Shown piece after piece: positions 25,482 through 34,950 of a stretch of 64,000 bases of DNA; the first letter of the stretch is position 1; every line of letters begins with the position of its first letter. The DNA comes from Massilia soli (GTDB lineage Bacteria > Pseudomonadota > Gammaproteobacteria > Burkholderiales > Burkholderiaceae_D): positions 310,001 through 374,000 of the forward strand of contig NZ_JAFBIL020000006.1 in NCBI RefSeq assembly GCF_016809835.1, in the 5' to 3' direction. Below the pieces are notes generated by a model. The model had not been told where the DNA came from. It did not search any database and saw only the letters and a list, made by a program, of their open reading frames with translations. Both the position numbers and the translations under genes were made by a program.

Positions 25482-26036
25482 TCACTTCGCCGCGTTCATG
25501 CCGGCGATTTCAAAGAACGTGTACGACAGCGTAATCGTTTTTACTTCGCGCGGCAGCTTCGGGTCGATAAAGAACACGACCGGCATCTGCCTCGCTTCAT
25601 TCGGTCCCATGGTCTGCTCCTTGAAGCAGAAGCACTCCACTTTCATGAAGTGCGGCGTGGCCGACTGCGGCGCGTAGCTCGGAATCGCCTGCGCCTTGAT
25701 CGTGCGCGCCTGGGTGTTGACCACTTCGTACATCACGGTGGCCAGCTCGCCCGGGTGGACATCGATGCTGCGCGTGGTCGGGCGGAAGCGCCACGGGCCC
25801 TGCGCATTACCATCGAGCTCAACCGTAATGGTGCGGCTCTTGTCGACCTGGGTGTTCTCAGGACGTTCGACCATGCCATCGGACTGCGTCAACACGTTGA
25901 TGCCGAGCGCCTCGCACAACTGCTTGTACATCGGCACCAATGCGTAGCCGAAGCCAAACATCATCACCGCCAGCACAACCAATTTTCCCAGCATCTTTTT
26001 ATTGAGCTGGATCCTGCCTGACTGTTCGCGGTTCAT
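25482..26036 (-). CDS. ctaG: Cytochrome c oxidase assembly protein CtaG (Cox11)
   Basis: Inserts copper into the CuB site of subunit I. The 184-residue protein has one N-terminal helix (about 14-35) and a periplasmic immunoglobulin-like domain with the copper-binding motif VECFCFKEQ (Cys-x-Cys) and VFFIDPKLP. It starts one base after the 35-residue small ORF and is followed by the DUF2970 gene. Confidence 0.95.
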   Translation of the reverse strand: MNREQSGRIQLNKKMLGKLVVLAVMMFGFGYALVPMYKQLCEALGINVLTQSDGMVERPENTQVDKSRTITVELDGNAQGPWRFRPTTRSIDVHPGELATVMYEVVNTQARTIKAQAIPSYAPQSATPHFMKVECFCFKEQTMGPNEARQMPVVFFIDPKLPREVKTITLSYTFFEIAGMNAAK

Positions 26037-26037
26037 A

Positions 26038-26145
26038 TCACATCAACCACATGCGCTTGACGAACAAGGCCACGAAAAAGAACAGGGCGATCCCGCCGAT
26101 GATCAGGCCGGTCTTCAGGTTATTCGGTTTCTTCGGGTCAGTCAT
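26038..26145 (-). CDS. 35-residue cytochrome oxidase small assembly protein
   Basis: A very short gene: ATG at 26145, TGA at 26038-26040. It encodes 35 residues with a charged start (MTDPKKPNNLKTG), one hydrophobic helix (LIIGGIALFFFVALFV) and a basic end. Small single-helix proteins at this place between ctaD and ctaG are found across Burkholderiales and are named cytochrome oxidase small assembly protein. The stop is one base from the ctaG start, arguing for translation. Function unproven. Confidence 0.8.
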   Translation of the reverse strand: MTDPKKPNNLKTGLIIGGIALFFFVALFVKRMWLM

Positions 26146-26166
26146 GGTTACCACTTATTGTTCCGT

Positions 26167-26197
26167 GGCGGCGCGGGCCCGTCGGGCCCGCGCCGCC
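26167..26197. repeat. Perfect GC-only hairpin between ctaD and the small assembly gene
   Basis: Two 15-base arms (26167-26181 and 26183-26197) are exact complements around one central T, giving a very stable stem ten bases after the ctaD stop. There is no U-run on the minus strand, so it is more likely a 3'-end protector or processing site that raises ctaC-ctaD mRNA over the assembly genes than a terminator. Confidence 0.75.
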
Positions 26198-26207
26198 GGT
26201 GCTGCTA

Positions 26208-27806
26208 TTACTTGACCAGCGGCGGCGTTTCGAACGTGTGGAAAGGCGCCGGGCTCGGTACGGTCCACTCCAGGCCTTCCGCGCCATCCCATGGCTTGTC
26301 GGCAGCTTTTGCACCGCCACGGATGGTCGGCAGGACCACGAAGAACAGGAAGTACGCTTGCGACAGGCCGAAACCGAATGCGCCGATGGTTGCGATGGCG
26401 TTGAAGTCGGTGAACTGCGCCGAGTAATCCGCATAGCGGCGTGGCATGCCTGCCAGGCCCAGGAAGTGCATCGGGAAGAACGTGATGTTGAACGTGATCA
26501 GCGATGCCCAGAAGTGGAACTTGCCGCGGAACTCGCTGTACATGTGGCCGGTCCACTTCGGTACCCAGTAGTAGAAGCCGGCGAACAGCGCGAACAGCGA
26601 ACCTGCCACCAGTACATAGTGGAAGTGCGCCACCACGTAGTAGGTATCCTGCAGCTGGATGTCGATCGGGGTCACAGCCAGGATCAGGCCGGTGAAGCCG
26701 CCGATGGTGAACACGAAGATGAAGCCGACCGAGAACAGCATCGGGGTTTCGAAGGTCATTTCGCCCTTCCACATCGTGGCGACCCAGTTAAATACCTTCA
26801 CGCCGGTCGGCACCGCGATCAGCATGGTGGCGTACATGAAGAACAGCTGGCTGGTCACCGGCATGCCGGTGGTGAACATGTGGTGCGCCCAGACGATGAA
26901 CGACAGGATCGCGATCGACGCGGTCGCGTAGACCATCGATGCGTAGCCGAACAGCGGCTTGCGTGCGAATGCTGGCAGGATCTGCGAGACGATACCGAAC
27001 GCCGGCAGGATCATGATGTACACCTCCGGGTGTCCGAAGAACCAGAAGATGTGCTGGTACATGACCGGGTCGCCGCCGCCGGCAGCGTTAAAGAACGAGG
27101 TGCCGAAGTGGCGGTCGGTCAGGGTCATGGTGATCGCGCCTGCCAGGACCGGCATCACGGCGATCAGCAGGTAGGCGGTGATCAGCCAGGTCCAGCAGAA
27201 CATCGGCATCTTCATCAGGGTCATGCCAGGAGCGCGCATGTTCAGGATGGTGACGACGATGTTGATCGAACCCATGATCGACGAGGCGCCCATCAGGTGC
27301 ATCGCGAAAATACCCATGTCCATGCCGATACCCATCTGGGTCGACAGCGGTGCGTACAGGGTCCAGCCGGCAGCGGTGGCGCCGCCAGGAACGAAGAACG
27401 ACGCGGCCAGCAGGATTGCCGCAGGCGGCAGCAGCCAGAACGAGAAGTTGTTCATGCGCGCGAACGCCATGTCGGATGCGCCGATCTGCAGCGGGATCAT
27501 CCAGTTGGCGAAGCCGACGAAGGCCGGCATGATCGCGCCGAACACCATCACCAGGCCGTGCATCGTGGTCAGCTGGTTGAAGAACTCAGGCTGGAAGAAC
27601 TGCAGGCCAGGCTGGAACAGCTCGGTACGGATGCCCAGCGCGAGAACGCCGCCGGACATCAGCATGACGAGGGAGAACCACAGGTACAGCGTACCGATGT
27701 CCTTGTGGTTGGTCGCGAACAACCAGCGGCTCAGACCGTGTGGATGATCGTGCGCGTGATCGTGGCTGTCGTGGCCGTGTGCGTGATCGATTGTGCTTGT
27801 GCTCAT
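26208..27806 (-). CDS. ctaD: Cytochrome c oxidase subunit I (aa3 type)
   Basis: Catalytic subunit with heme a, heme a3 and CuB. The 532-residue protein has twelve membrane helices and a His-rich N-terminus. Active-site motifs are [16 protein letters not shown] (heme a His), [18 protein letters not shown] (CuB His and the cross-linked Tyr), and VAHFHYVL (heme a3/heme a His pair). The D- and K-channel positions look standard for A-type oxidases. It lies 13 bases after ctaC on the same strand. Confidence 0.98.
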   Translation of the reverse strand: MSTSTIDHAHGHDSHDHAHDHPHGLSRWLFATNHKDIGTLYLWFSLVMLMSGGVLALGIRTELFQPGLQFFQPEFFNQLTTMHGLVMVFGAIMPAFVGFANWMIPLQIGASDMAFARMNNFSFWLLPPAAILLAASFFVPGGATAAGWTLYAPLSTQMGIGMDMGIFAMHLMGASSIMGSINIVVTILNMRAPGMTLMKMPMFCWTWLITAYLLIAVMPVLAGAITMTLTDRHFGTSFFNAAGGGDPVMYQHIFWFFGHPEVYIMILPAFGIVSQILPAFARKPLFGYASMVYATASIAILSFIVWAHHMFTTGMPVTSQLFFMYATMLIAVPTGVKVFNWVATMWKGEMTFETPMLFSVGFIFVFTIGGFTGLILAVTPIDIQLQDTYYVVAHFHYVLVAGSLFALFAGFYYWVPKWTGHMYSEFRGKFHFWASLITFNITFFPMHFLGLAGMPRRYADYSAQFTDFNAIATIGAFGFGLSQAYFLFFVVLPTIRGGAKAADKPWDGAEGLEWTVPSPAPFHTFETPPLVK

Positions 27807-27819
27807 CTGAAGCTCCTAA

Positions 27820-29007
27820 TTACTTGCGTGCAGCCAGAACTTCGGCTGGTTGAACGATGTTTTCCGCTGCCTTGTTCGACCAGCTATTGCGGGTGTAGGT
27901 GATCACCGCAGCAATATCCGAATCCGACAATTGTTTCCATGCTGGCATTTCCGAAGGGTACTTACCGCTCTTCTGGCCGTTCAGCAGCACGTCGATCTGC
28001 GGCGCTTTCGGGCCGAGCACGAGGGCCGAGCCGTCCAGCGGCGCGAAGGCGCCCGGCACACCCTTGCCGTTGGCCTGGTGGCAGGCGATGCAATTGGTGT
28101 TGTAGACGGTTTCGCCTTTGGTTTTCAGTTCGTCGATGGTCCAGACCTTGGTCGGATCGTCGGCCAGCGCCGCCATTTCCTTCTGCTTGCCGGCGACCCA
28201 TGCGCTGTAGTCGGCGTCGGACACGACGCGCACGACGATCGGCATGAAGGCGTGTTCCTTGCCGCACAGTTCGACGCAGTTGCCGCGGTAGGTACCGATT
28301 TTCTCAGCCTTGAACCAGGTGTCGCGCACAAAACCAGGAATCGCATCCTGCTTGACGCCGAACGCAGGAATCGTCCATGCGTGGATCACGTCGTTGGCGG
28401 TCAGCACCAGGCGGACTTTCTTGTTTACTGGAACGACGACTTCGTTGTCGACTTCCAGCAGGTAGTTTTCATTGCGCGCTTCAGTTGGCGCCACGCCTGG
28501 CGAGCCCACCTGCGAACGCGGGGTCGACAGGTTCGACAGGAAGGAAATGCCTTCGCCCTCGCCCTTCAGGTAATCGTAGCCCCACTTCCACTGCATGCCG
28601 GTGACCTTGATGGTCAGGTCGGCGTTGGAGGTGTCCTTCATCGCGACAACGGTCTTGGTCGCTGGCAGCGCCATGCCAATGACGATCAGGAACGGCACCA
28701 CGGTCCATGCTATTTCGACCGCGGTCGATTCGTGGAAGGTCGCTGCCTTGTGTCCCTGCGAACGGCGGTGCTTGAAGACCGAATAGAACATCACGCCGAA
28801 CACGGCAACGAAGATCACCAGGCAGACCACCATCATCCAGGTGTGCAGCGTGTTGATTTCATCAGCGATGCGCGTTACAGGCATCTGCAGGTTCAACTGA
28901 TTCTCAATTGGACGCCCCTGCACCTGTGCCACAGCCAATGCCGGAAGTCCGGCTGCCGTAACAGCCAGGCCGAACATCAAGGCTTGAAGTCGCTTTGCAT
29001 ATGTCAT
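27820..29007 (-). CDS. ctaC: Cytochrome c oxidase subunit II with C-terminal cytochrome c domain (caa3-like)
   Basis: Takes electrons from cytochrome c through CuA. The 395-residue precursor has a signal peptide (about 1-27), two membrane helices (55-76, 98-118) and a cupredoxin domain with CuA ligands His209, Cys244, Glu246, Cys248, His252 and Met255. A fused cytochrome c domain follows, with CIACH at 306-310 and axial Met354. Start MTYAKR at 29007 has GGGGAA before it; 29022 is an alternative. It is the first gene of the oxidase operon. Confidence 0.97.
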   Translation of the reverse strand: MTYAKRLQALMFGLAVTAAGLPALAVAQVQGRPIENQLNLQMPVTRIADEINTLHTWMMVVCLVIFVAVFGVMFYSVFKHRRSQGHKAATFHESTAVEIAWTVVPFLIVIGMALPATKTVVAMKDTSNADLTIKVTGMQWKWGYDYLKGEGEGISFLSNLSTPRSQVGSPGVAPTEARNENYLLEVDNEVVVPVNKKVRLVLTANDVIHAWTIPAFGVKQDAIPGFVRDTWFKAEKIGTYRGNCVELCGKEHAFMPIVVRVVSDADYSAWVAGKQKEMAALADDPTKVWTIDELKTKGETVYNTNCIACHQANGKGVPGAFAPLDGSALVLGPKAPQIDVLLNGQKSGKYPSEMPAWKQLSDSDIAAVITYTRNSWSNKAAENIVQPAEVLAARK

Positions 29008-29370
29008 GTTTTCCCCAACCACCCAAAGATAAGAATATTTTTAAACGCCCAGCAATCCTGGCTTGCTACCGCAGACGCTCCAAAACCATCGCACAAAAAG
29101 GTCCCATACCGGCACACCGCGCCGATTGCCGCGAATCCGGTTGGAACCATCACAACGTACCCGGTGGAGAAAACGCACCGCGCACGCTGGCTTGCTATCG
29201 CGCTCGACTTTCATGCCGCTGAATTCGCCCGTTTTTTGAGCACACACAGCCACAGTCGACAAAATTAGTCGTTGATTATACTCAATGAGTAGTGTCTACA
29301 TCAAGGAATAATCGCCGCCGTTGTGGCCTGAACCCTTGCATTTCGCTGGGGCGACCCCACGTTTCGGGAC
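29008..29370 (-). promoter_or_regulatory. Leader and promoter region of the cytochrome oxidase operon
   Basis: This 363-base gap holds no convincing gene. The best minus-strand promoter (29275-29304) would give ctaC a leader of about 260 bases, long enough for structure or regulator sites. No U- or A-rich terminator for the bioC-like gene was seen, since that gene ends at the left side of the adjacent block. Confidence 0.5.
29275..29304 (-). promoter_or_regulatory. Sigma-70-like promoter for the ctaC operon
   Basis: On the minus strand TTGATG (29304-29299) is followed by an 18-base spacer and a perfect TATAAT (29280-29275). The spacer contains the palindrome ACTCATTGAGT. No closer promoter to ctaC is apparent. 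Confidence 0.6.
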
Positions 29371-30288
29371 CTAGCGCGGCCGCGGCGGTTCGAAGCGGAT
29401 GATCGCTTCGCCGGCCGCGGTCTTGCGCGGGGCCGGGCGGAATGCATGTCCATAGATGACCTCGAAACTCAGGCCCAGCTTGCCGTCGGGGCGGCGCTGG
29501 CGCTCCAGCGCAGCGCGCATTCTAAGCCAGCCGGCCCGGCCTTGCAGGCCGCGCACGCGCGTGGCGAGCGGATTGCCGCCCAGCGCGCGGACGTCGGCCA
29601 ACAGCGCGTCAGGCGTGTCGTATGTCACGGTAATAATTTCCATATCCATCACCGGAGTCGAGAAACCGGCTTCCACCAGCTGGTCGCCGAAATCGTGCAT
29701 GTCGACGAACGGCAAGGCATGCGGATGCCCGTCGACCTCGGCAAAGGCCGCCCGCAGCTCGCGGAAGGTATCGGGACCGAAATTGGAGAACATCAACAAC
29801 CCCTCCACCCGCAACACCCGGCGCCACTCGGCGAACACCCGGTCCGGCTGCGGATGCCAGTGCAGCGCCAGGTTCGACCACACCAGGTCGACGGAGTTCG
29901 GCCCGAGCGGCAATTGGCCAAAGTCCGCGCACACCAGGTCGATGCCGGTTTTGCCTGGCATCAAGCGGTTCAGCATCGATTTCAGGCTGGAGGCCGGCGC
30001 CGCCGCCCTGGCCCCGGCCAGCATCGCGGCGCTGGCATCGACGCCGATCACCTGCGCGGCGGGATAGTCTTTTTGCAATGTTGCAAGATCGGCTCCGGTG
30101 CCGCAGCCCGCGTCGAGCACCTGCGCCGGCGCCAGTTTCACCAGCGCCAGCCGGTCATGCATGCGCGAAGCAATCTCGCGGCGCAGGAAATCGGACGGCG
30201 CCACGCGGGCAGGATCGGCGAACAAGGTGCGCACGCGCGCCAGGTCGATCGGCGCGCTCATTTTGGAAGGGGACTGGGGATTTGCCAT
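29371..30288 (-). CDS. bioC: SAM-dependent methyltransferase, BioC-like (malonyl-ACP O-methyltransferase)
   Basis: A class I methyltransferase with motif I VLDAGCGTGADL, acidic strand-2 motif VIGVDASAAML, and LVWSNLALHWHPQPDRVFAEWRRVL typical of BioC, which methylates malonyl-ACP to start pimelate synthesis for biotin. Length with the chosen start is 305 residues, near the longer BioC forms of Burkholderiales. The N-terminus is uncertain: ATG 30288 or 30261, neither with a good ribosome binding site. It is divergent from comF, an arrangement seen in related bacteria. Other biotin genes are not in the window, so the symbol is tentative. Confidence 0.75.
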   Translation of the reverse strand: MANPQSPSKMSAPIDLARVRTLFADPARVAPSDFLRREIASRMHDRLALVKLAPAQVLDAGCGTGADLATLQKDYPAAQVIGVDASAAMLAGARAAAPASSLKSMLNRLMPGKTGIDLVCADFGQLPLGPNSVDLVWSNLALHWHPQPDRVFAEWRRVLRVEGLLMFSNFGPDTFRELRAAFAEVDGHPHALPFVDMHDFGDQLVEAGFSTPVMDMEIITVTYDTPDALLADVRALGGNPLATRVRGLQGRAGWLRMRAALERQRRPDGKLGLSFEVIYGHAFRPAPRKTAAGEAIIRFEPPRPR

Positions 30289-30339
30289 GACGGTAATGCG
30301 AATGCGTGCCGCGAGAATGAGATAATGGCGGAAGTGTAC

Positions 30340-31104
30340 ATGTTGCGAGGCGAGAGCGTGGCCGACCGATTGCGCCTGACGATGCAAGGATGGCCGCTGG
30401 CAGTGGCGCGCGCCTTGCTGCCCTCCTCCTGCGCGCTGTGCGGCGCCGGCTGCGGCGGCGTCGTGTGCGTGCCCTGCCACGGCGAGCATGTGGCGCCGCG
30501 CCGGCCGCGCTGCCGGCGCTGCGCCAACCCGCTGGGCGCCGGTGCCGACGGCCGCATCGACTGCGCGGCGTGCCTGAGCGAGGGGCGCGCCTTCGACGCC
30601 AGCGTGGCGGCGGCCGATTACACAGCGCCATTGGACCAGCTGGTGTTGCAGCTCAAGTTTGGCGGGCGGCTGGCGTTGGCGCCCTGGTTCGCACTGATGA
30701 TTGCCGACACGGTGCGCGAGCAGCGCCAGCTGTTGCTGCCGAATGTACTGTGCCCGGTGCCGCTGGGCCGGCAACGGCTGGTGGAGCGCGGTTTCAACCA
30801 GGCGCTGGAAATTGCCCGGCCGCTGTCGAGCCTGCTTGGCATTCCGCTGCGGCCGCGGTTGGCGATCCGGGCGCTGGAGACGCCGGCGCAGTCCGGTGTC
30901 GCGCCCGACCAGCGCCGCCGCAACATCCGCAACGCCTTCATCGTGGCGCCGGACGCGCTGGCGATGGTGCGCGGCCAGCACATCGGCATCGTCGACGATG
31001 TGATGACCAGCGGTCACACGCTCGATGAACTGGCCGTCACGCTCAAGCGTTTCGGCGCGGCGCGGGTCTCCAACCTGGTGTTCGCGCGCACGCCACCCCA
31101 TTGA
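30340..31104 (+). CDS. comF: ComF family phosphoribosyltransferase-like protein
   Basis: A roughly 254-residue protein with an N-terminal zinc-finger-like region (CALCGAGC, CVPC, CRRC, CAAC) and a C-terminal phosphoribosyltransferase fold with the PRPP loop IGIVDDVMTSGHTLDEL. ComF homologues take part in natural DNA uptake, moving single-stranded DNA through the inner membrane, although many Proteobacteria keep the gene without known competence. ATG 30340 has GGAAG five bases before it; ATG 30325 is an alternative. Followed 18 bases later by trmL. Confidence 0.9.
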   Translation: MLRGESVADRLRLTMQGWPLAVARALLPSSCALCGAGCGGVVCVPCHGEHVAPRRPRCRRCANPLGAGADGRIDCAACLSEGRAFDASVAAADYTAPLDQLVLQLKFGGRLALAPWFALMIADTVREQRQLLLPNVLCPVPLGRQRLVERGFNQALEIARPLSSLLGIPLRPRLAIRALETPAQSGVAPDQRRRNIRNAFIVAPDALAMVRGQHIGIVDDVMTSGHTLDELAVTLKRFGAARVSNLVFARTPPH

Positions 31105-31122
31105 TCTTTAAGGAGAAGCACC

Positions 31123-31593
31123 TTGTTTCATGTTGTTTTGGTCGAGCCCGAAATTCCGCCGAACACCGGCAATGTCATCCGCCTGTGCGCGAATACGGGT
31201 GCCCGGCTGCACCTGATCGAGCCGCTCGGCTTTCCGCTGGACGACACCAAGATGAAGCGCGCAGGGCTCGATTACCACGAGTACGCCAGCATGAAGGTCC
31301 ACGCAAGCTGGGAGGCTTATCTTGAGGCGGAGCGGCCTGATGCCTCACGCATGTTCGCGCTGACCACGCACGGCTCGTCGCCGTTTGCCAGCGCCAGCTT
31401 CAAGCCGGGCGACGTGTTCGTATTCGGCAGCGAGACGCGCGGCTTGGCGCCCGAACGGCGCGAGTCGTTCCCGCCGGCCCAGCGCATCCGCCTGCCGATG
31501 ATGCCCGACAACCGCAGCCTGAACCTCTCGAACACGGTGGCCGTGGTGGTGTTCGAGGCATGGCGCCAGAACGGCTACGCCGGAGGCGCCTGA
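31123..31593 (+). CDS. trmL: tRNA (cytidine/uridine-34 2'-O)-methyltransferase TrmL
   Basis: SPOUT-fold methyltransferase that modifies the wobble base of tRNA-Leu. The 156 residues carry the family motifs EPEIPPNTGNVIRLCANTG, VFGSETRGLAPE and the knot-forming LPMMPDNRSLNLSNTVAVV. There is no in-frame ATG near the start: the protein begins with TTG at 31123, seven bases after AAGGAG, which agrees with the conserved FHVVLVEPEIPPNTGN beginning. It ends three bases before the convergent NTF2-like gene. Confidence 0.95.
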   Translation: MFHVVLVEPEIPPNTGNVIRLCANTGARLHLIEPLGFPLDDTKMKRAGLDYHEYASMKVHASWEAYLEAERPDASRMFALTTHGSSPFASASFKPGDVFVFGSETRGLAPERRESFPPAQRIRLPMMPDNRSLNLSNTVAVVVFEAWRQNGYAGGA

Positions 31594-31596
31594 AGT

Positions 31597-32061
31597 TCAG
31601 TGGATCGATGGCGGCGTCGTCGCGTCGGTCACGGGCACGTTGCGGCTGGTTCCCGCTTGCCCCAGCTGAAACGCCTCCACCGCGCGGTGGGTGTCCGTCA
31701 TTTCGCGGAACGCGGTGACTTTACCGTCCTGAACCGTAAACAGGTGCACCCAGTCGCTGCCCCAGTCGAAGCCGTTTGCCCTGACGGTCCAGTCGTAATG
31801 CCCCAGGACCACCACGCGACCGTCCTGCGCGATGAATTCGGCCGGCCGGAAGTCGCGCAGCTGCTGGGCCGCAGCGACCATCTGGAAAAATTCGGCGACG
31901 CTGGCGCGCCCCTGGCGCTTGCCGGCGAAAGGCAGGCCCGGCACGTCCGGCTCTTCCCACGCGATGTCCTGCGCCATGTAGGACAGCAAGCGCCCGCTGT
32001 CGCCCTTGGTGAAGGCGTCGTAGACCTGCTGGATGAGCTCGATGTTGGCTTGTTCGTTCAT
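31597..32061 (-). CDS. NTF2/SnoaL-like domain protein
   Basis: A 154-residue protein of the nuclear transport factor 2-like fold: helical start (IELIQQVYDAFTKGD), then the cone-shaped sheet with AWEEPDVPGLPFAGKRQG and VFTVQDGKVTAF-type strands (LFTVQDGKVTAFREM). Such small proteins are ketosteroid-isomerase-like enzymes or ligand binders of unknown substrate. Start MNEQAN at 32061 has GGGAGAAG before it; 32097 is a longer alternative. A possible role in stress or small-molecule turnover cannot be shown. Confidence 0.8.
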   Translation of the reverse strand: MNEQANIELIQQVYDAFTKGDSGRLLSYMAQDIAWEEPDVPGLPFAGKRQGRASVAEFFQMVAAAQQLRDFRPAEFIAQDGRVVVLGHYDWTVRANGFDWGSDWVHLFTVQDGKVTAFREMTDTHRAVEAFQLGQAGTSRNVPVTDATTPPSIH

Positions 32062-32180
32062 GATCTTCTCCCGCCACGTTGATTCGTCGATGATCAACTC
32101 AGTATGGTCGGGGGATGCATGAACTTCAATGATGCGGGCGCAATTGTGGTGCGCTCGCGGATGACGCCGACGCCGCCTCG

Positions 32181-32657
32181 TCAGCCGGCCCGGACCTTCG
32201 TCAGCAGCTTGGTGGTCGAGCGGTCGTGCTTGAAGTCGATCGCGATCGCCTGGCCGCCGTAGGCAAGCACGGCCTGGCCTTCCGGGATCGCGGTCATGTC
32301 GTAGTCGCCGCCCTTGGCATAAATCTCCGGGCGCGCTTCCTGCACCACTTCCAGCGCGGTGTCTTCATCGAAGTCGACCACCAGCGCCACCGACTCCAGC
32401 GCGGCCAGCACCGCCATCCGGTCGGCGCAGGTATTCAACGGCCGGTCATCGCCCTTGCCGAGCCGCTTCACCGACGCGTCGGTGTTGGCCGCCACCACCA
32501 GCGAGGCGCCCAGCGCGCGCGCCTGCGCCAGGTAAGTCACATGGCCGCGGTGCAGGATGTCGAACACGCCGTTGGTCAGCACCACCGGTTTCGGCAGCGC
32601 GGCAACGCGCCGCGCCAGTTCGCTGCGGGTGCAAATCTTGTTCTCGAAATCAGGCAT
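32181..32657 (-). CDS. rfaE2: D-glycero-beta-D-manno-heptose 1-phosphate adenylyltransferase
   Basis: Makes ADP-heptose precursor for the lipopolysaccharide inner core. The 158-residue nucleotidyltransferase has the HxGH motif in FDILHRGHVTYL and the ISSTK-like motif as DRSTTKLL near the end. It corresponds to the C-terminal half of the fused HldE of E. coli; here, as in many Betaproteobacteria, it is a separate gene. It is 23 bases downstream of the lone PilU-type gene but probably unrelated in function. Confidence 0.95.
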   Translation of the reverse strand: MPDFENKICTRSELARRVAALPKPVVLTNGVFDILHRGHVTYLAQARALGASLVVAANTDASVKRLGKGDDRPLNTCADRMAVLAALESVALVVDFDEDTALEVVQEARPEIYAKGGDYDMTAIPEGQAVLAYGGQAIAIDFKHDRSTTKLLTKVRAG

Positions 32658-32680
32658 GAGATCGCTTTAAAGTAATTGGG

Positions 32681-33868
32681 TTAATGCGCCGGCTTGTCTT
32701 CTTCCGGCTCTTCTTCAATCGCCATCGACAGGTCGTCGGCCGTGGTCGCGCTGGTGTTGCCAGGCTCCTTGCGGTCGCCGCGCAGCTTGATCTGCAGGCG
32801 CAGGCCGTTGGCCGAGTCGGCGTTGCGGATCGCCTCGTCGTAGCTGATGCTGCCCTGGTTGTACAGCTCGTACAGCGCCTGGTCGAAGGTGCACATGCCC
32901 AGCTCGCGCGACTTGTGCATGATCTCCTTGATCCCGTGGAAGTTCCCTTTCAGGATCATCTCACTGATCGTCGCGGTATTGAGCAAGATCTCGATCGCGG
33001 CCTTGCGGCCCTTGCCGTCCTCGGTGCGCACCAGGCGCTGCGAGACGATGCCGCGCAAGTTCGACGACAGGTCCATCAGCAGCTGGTTGCGCCGCTCTTC
33101 CGGGAAGAAGTTGATGATCCGGTCCATCGTCTGGTTGGCGTTGTTGGCATGCAGCGTGCCAAGGCACAGATGGCCGGTTTCGGCGAACGCGATCGCGTGC
33201 TCCATCGTCTCGGTGTCGCGGATCTCGCCGATCAGGATCACGTCCGGGGCCTGGCGCAAGGTATTCTTCAGCGCGTTGTGCCAAGAGTGCGTGTCGACGC
33301 CGACTTCGCGGTGCGTGACCAGGCAGTTCTTGTTCTTGTGAACGTACTCGACCGGGTCTTCCACGGTGATGATATGCCCGGCCGAATTGGCGTTGCGGTA
33401 ATCGATCATCGCAGCCAGCGTCGTCGACTTGCCCGAACCCGTGCCGCCGACCACCAGCACCAGCCCGCGCTTGGTCATGATGACTTCCTTGAGCACTTCC
33501 GGCAGGCCGAGCTTGTCGAAGTTCGGAATTTCGGAGGCGATCGTCCGCACCACCATCGCCACGCACTGCTGCTGCACAAACACATTGACGCGGAAGCGGC
33601 ATACATTGGGCAGCGAGATCGCGAAATTGCATTCCATCTCGGCCTCGAACTCGGCGCGCTGGCGCTCGTTCATCAGCGACATGGCGAGCGCGCGCGTGAC
33701 CTCGCCGGTCAGGCGCTGCTGGCTCAGCGGCTTCATGGCGCCCTGATGCTTCATGCTGGGCGGGAAGTCGGACGAGATAAACAAGTCGGAACCGCCCTGG
33801 TGGTGCATCACGGTGAGCAGTTTATGGATGTAAGCCTGGGCTTCGGCGGGGCCAAAGGTCGTAGACAT
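32681..33868 (-). CDS. PilT/PilU-family type IV pilus retraction ATPase (second PilU-like copy)
   Basis: A 395-residue hexameric-type ATPase with an N-terminal PAS-like domain and Walker A GGTGSGKST, Asp box, Walker B (ILIGEIRD) and His box (GHLCLGTLHANNA). It lacks the AIRNLIRE motif of PilT and has the PilU-like LLNTATISEMILKGN. It is closely related to the PilU at 39661-40797 but has an acidic C-terminal tail (EEEPEEDKPAH). It is separate from the pilT-pilU pair, so it is a second PilU-like retraction helper of unknown division of labour. Confidence 0.9.
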   Translation of the reverse strand: MSTTFGPAEAQAYIHKLLTVMHHQGGSDLFISSDFPPSMKHQGAMKPLSQQRLTGEVTRALAMSLMNERQRAEFEAEMECNFAISLPNVCRFRVNVFVQQQCVAMVVRTIASEIPNFDKLGLPEVLKEVIMTKRGLVLVVGGTGSGKSTTLAAMIDYRNANSAGHIITVEDPVEYVHKNKNCLVTHREVGVDTHSWHNALKNTLRQAPDVILIGEIRDTETMEHAIAFAETGHLCLGTLHANNANQTMDRIINFFPEERRNQLLMDLSSNLRGIVSQRLVRTEDGKGRKAAIEILLNTATISEMILKGNFHGIKEIMHKSRELGMCTFDQALYELYNQGSISYDEAIRNADSANGLRLQIKLRGDRKEPGNTSATTADDLSMAIEEEPEEDKPAH

Positions 33869-33979
33869 GGAAGCCTTTCACGGATTATGCTGGAGCTGGA
33901 CTAGCCCCCCCGGCAATTATATCGACACCTTTCCGGTAGAATATAAAATCTTTCCGACCCAGAGTGGTTGACTACGCCC

Positions 33980-34924
33980 ATGACCCTGACCGAACTGAAA
34001 TACATCGTTGCCGTCGCGCGTGCGAAACATTTCGGCCATGCGGCCGAGGCTTGTTTTGTGGCCCAGCCGACTTTATCTGTCGCGATCAAGAAGCTTGAAG
34101 ACGAACTTGGCGTGGTGCTGTTCGAGCGCGGCGGTTCCGAGGTATCCGTCACGCCGCTGGGCGCGCAGATCGTGGCCCAGGCCGAGCGCGTGCTGGAGCA
34201 AACGGCCGCGATCAAGGAGCTGGCCAAGCAGAACAAAGACCCGCTGGCCGGCCCGCTGCGCCTCGGCGTGATTTACACCATCGGCCCTTACCTGCTGCCG
34301 CCGCTGGTCAAGAACATGATCGACCACGTGCCGCAGATGCCGCTGATCCTGCAGGAAAACTTCACCGTTCGCCTGCTGGAGATGCTGCGCCAGGGCGAGC
34401 TTGACGCGGCCATCATGGCGCTGCCGCTGCCCGACCACGGCATGTCGATGCAGGCGCTGTACGACGAGCCGTTCGTGGTCGCGATGCCCAAGCATCATCC
34501 GTGGGCCGCGCGCAGGTCGATTCCCGCAGCCGACCTGAAATCCGAAACCATGCTCCTGCTTGGCAACGGCCACTGTTTCCGCGACCAGGTGCTGGAAGTG
34601 TGCCCGGAAATGGCGCGCTTCTCGACACCCGGCAATGGCATGCAGCGCACGTTCGAAGGCTCGTCGCTGGAAACGATCCGTCACATGGTCGCCAGCGGCA
34701 TCGGCCTGACCGTGCTGCCGCGCGCCTCGGTGGCCGACATGAACCCGAAAGACGGCATGCTGCGCTACACGCCCTTCGACGCGCCGACGCCGTCGCGGCG
34801 CGTGGTCATCGTCTGGCGCAAGAGCTTCACGCGCCGCGCGGCCATCGAAGCGGTCTGCGCCGCGGTCGCCGCCTGCGACCTGCCCGGCATCGAGATGCTT
34901 GCCAACGAGGCCGTCGCGGCTTGA
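33980..34924 (+). CDS. oxyR: Hydrogen-peroxide-sensing LysR regulator OxyR
   Basis: A 314-residue LysR regulator. The redox-active cysteines sit exactly where they do in E. coli OxyR: Cys199 and Cys208 in [12 protein letters not shown], which form the disulfide on peroxide exposure. The N-terminus is the HTH ([19 protein letters not shown]). ATG 33980 is preferred over an in-frame TTG at 33968. It is divergent from the PilU-like gene, 111 bases apart, and upstream of ubiA on the same strand. No catalase gene is adjacent. Confidence 0.95.
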   Translation: MTLTELKYIVAVARAKHFGHAAEACFVAQPTLSVAIKKLEDELGVVLFERGGSEVSVTPLGAQIVAQAERVLEQTAAIKELAKQNKDPLAGPLRLGVIYTIGPYLLPPLVKNMIDHVPQMPLILQENFTVRLLEMLRQGELDAAIMALPLPDHGMSMQALYDEPFVVAMPKHHPWAARRSIPAADLKSETMLLLGNGHCFRDQVLEVCPEMARFSTPGNGMQRTFEGSSLETIRHMVASGIGLTVLPRASVADMNPKDGMLRYTPFDAPTPSRRVVIVWRKSFTRRAAIEAVCAAVAACDLPGIEMLANEAVAA

Positions 34925-34950
34925 TCCCTAACGAACAACCAAAGCACGAC

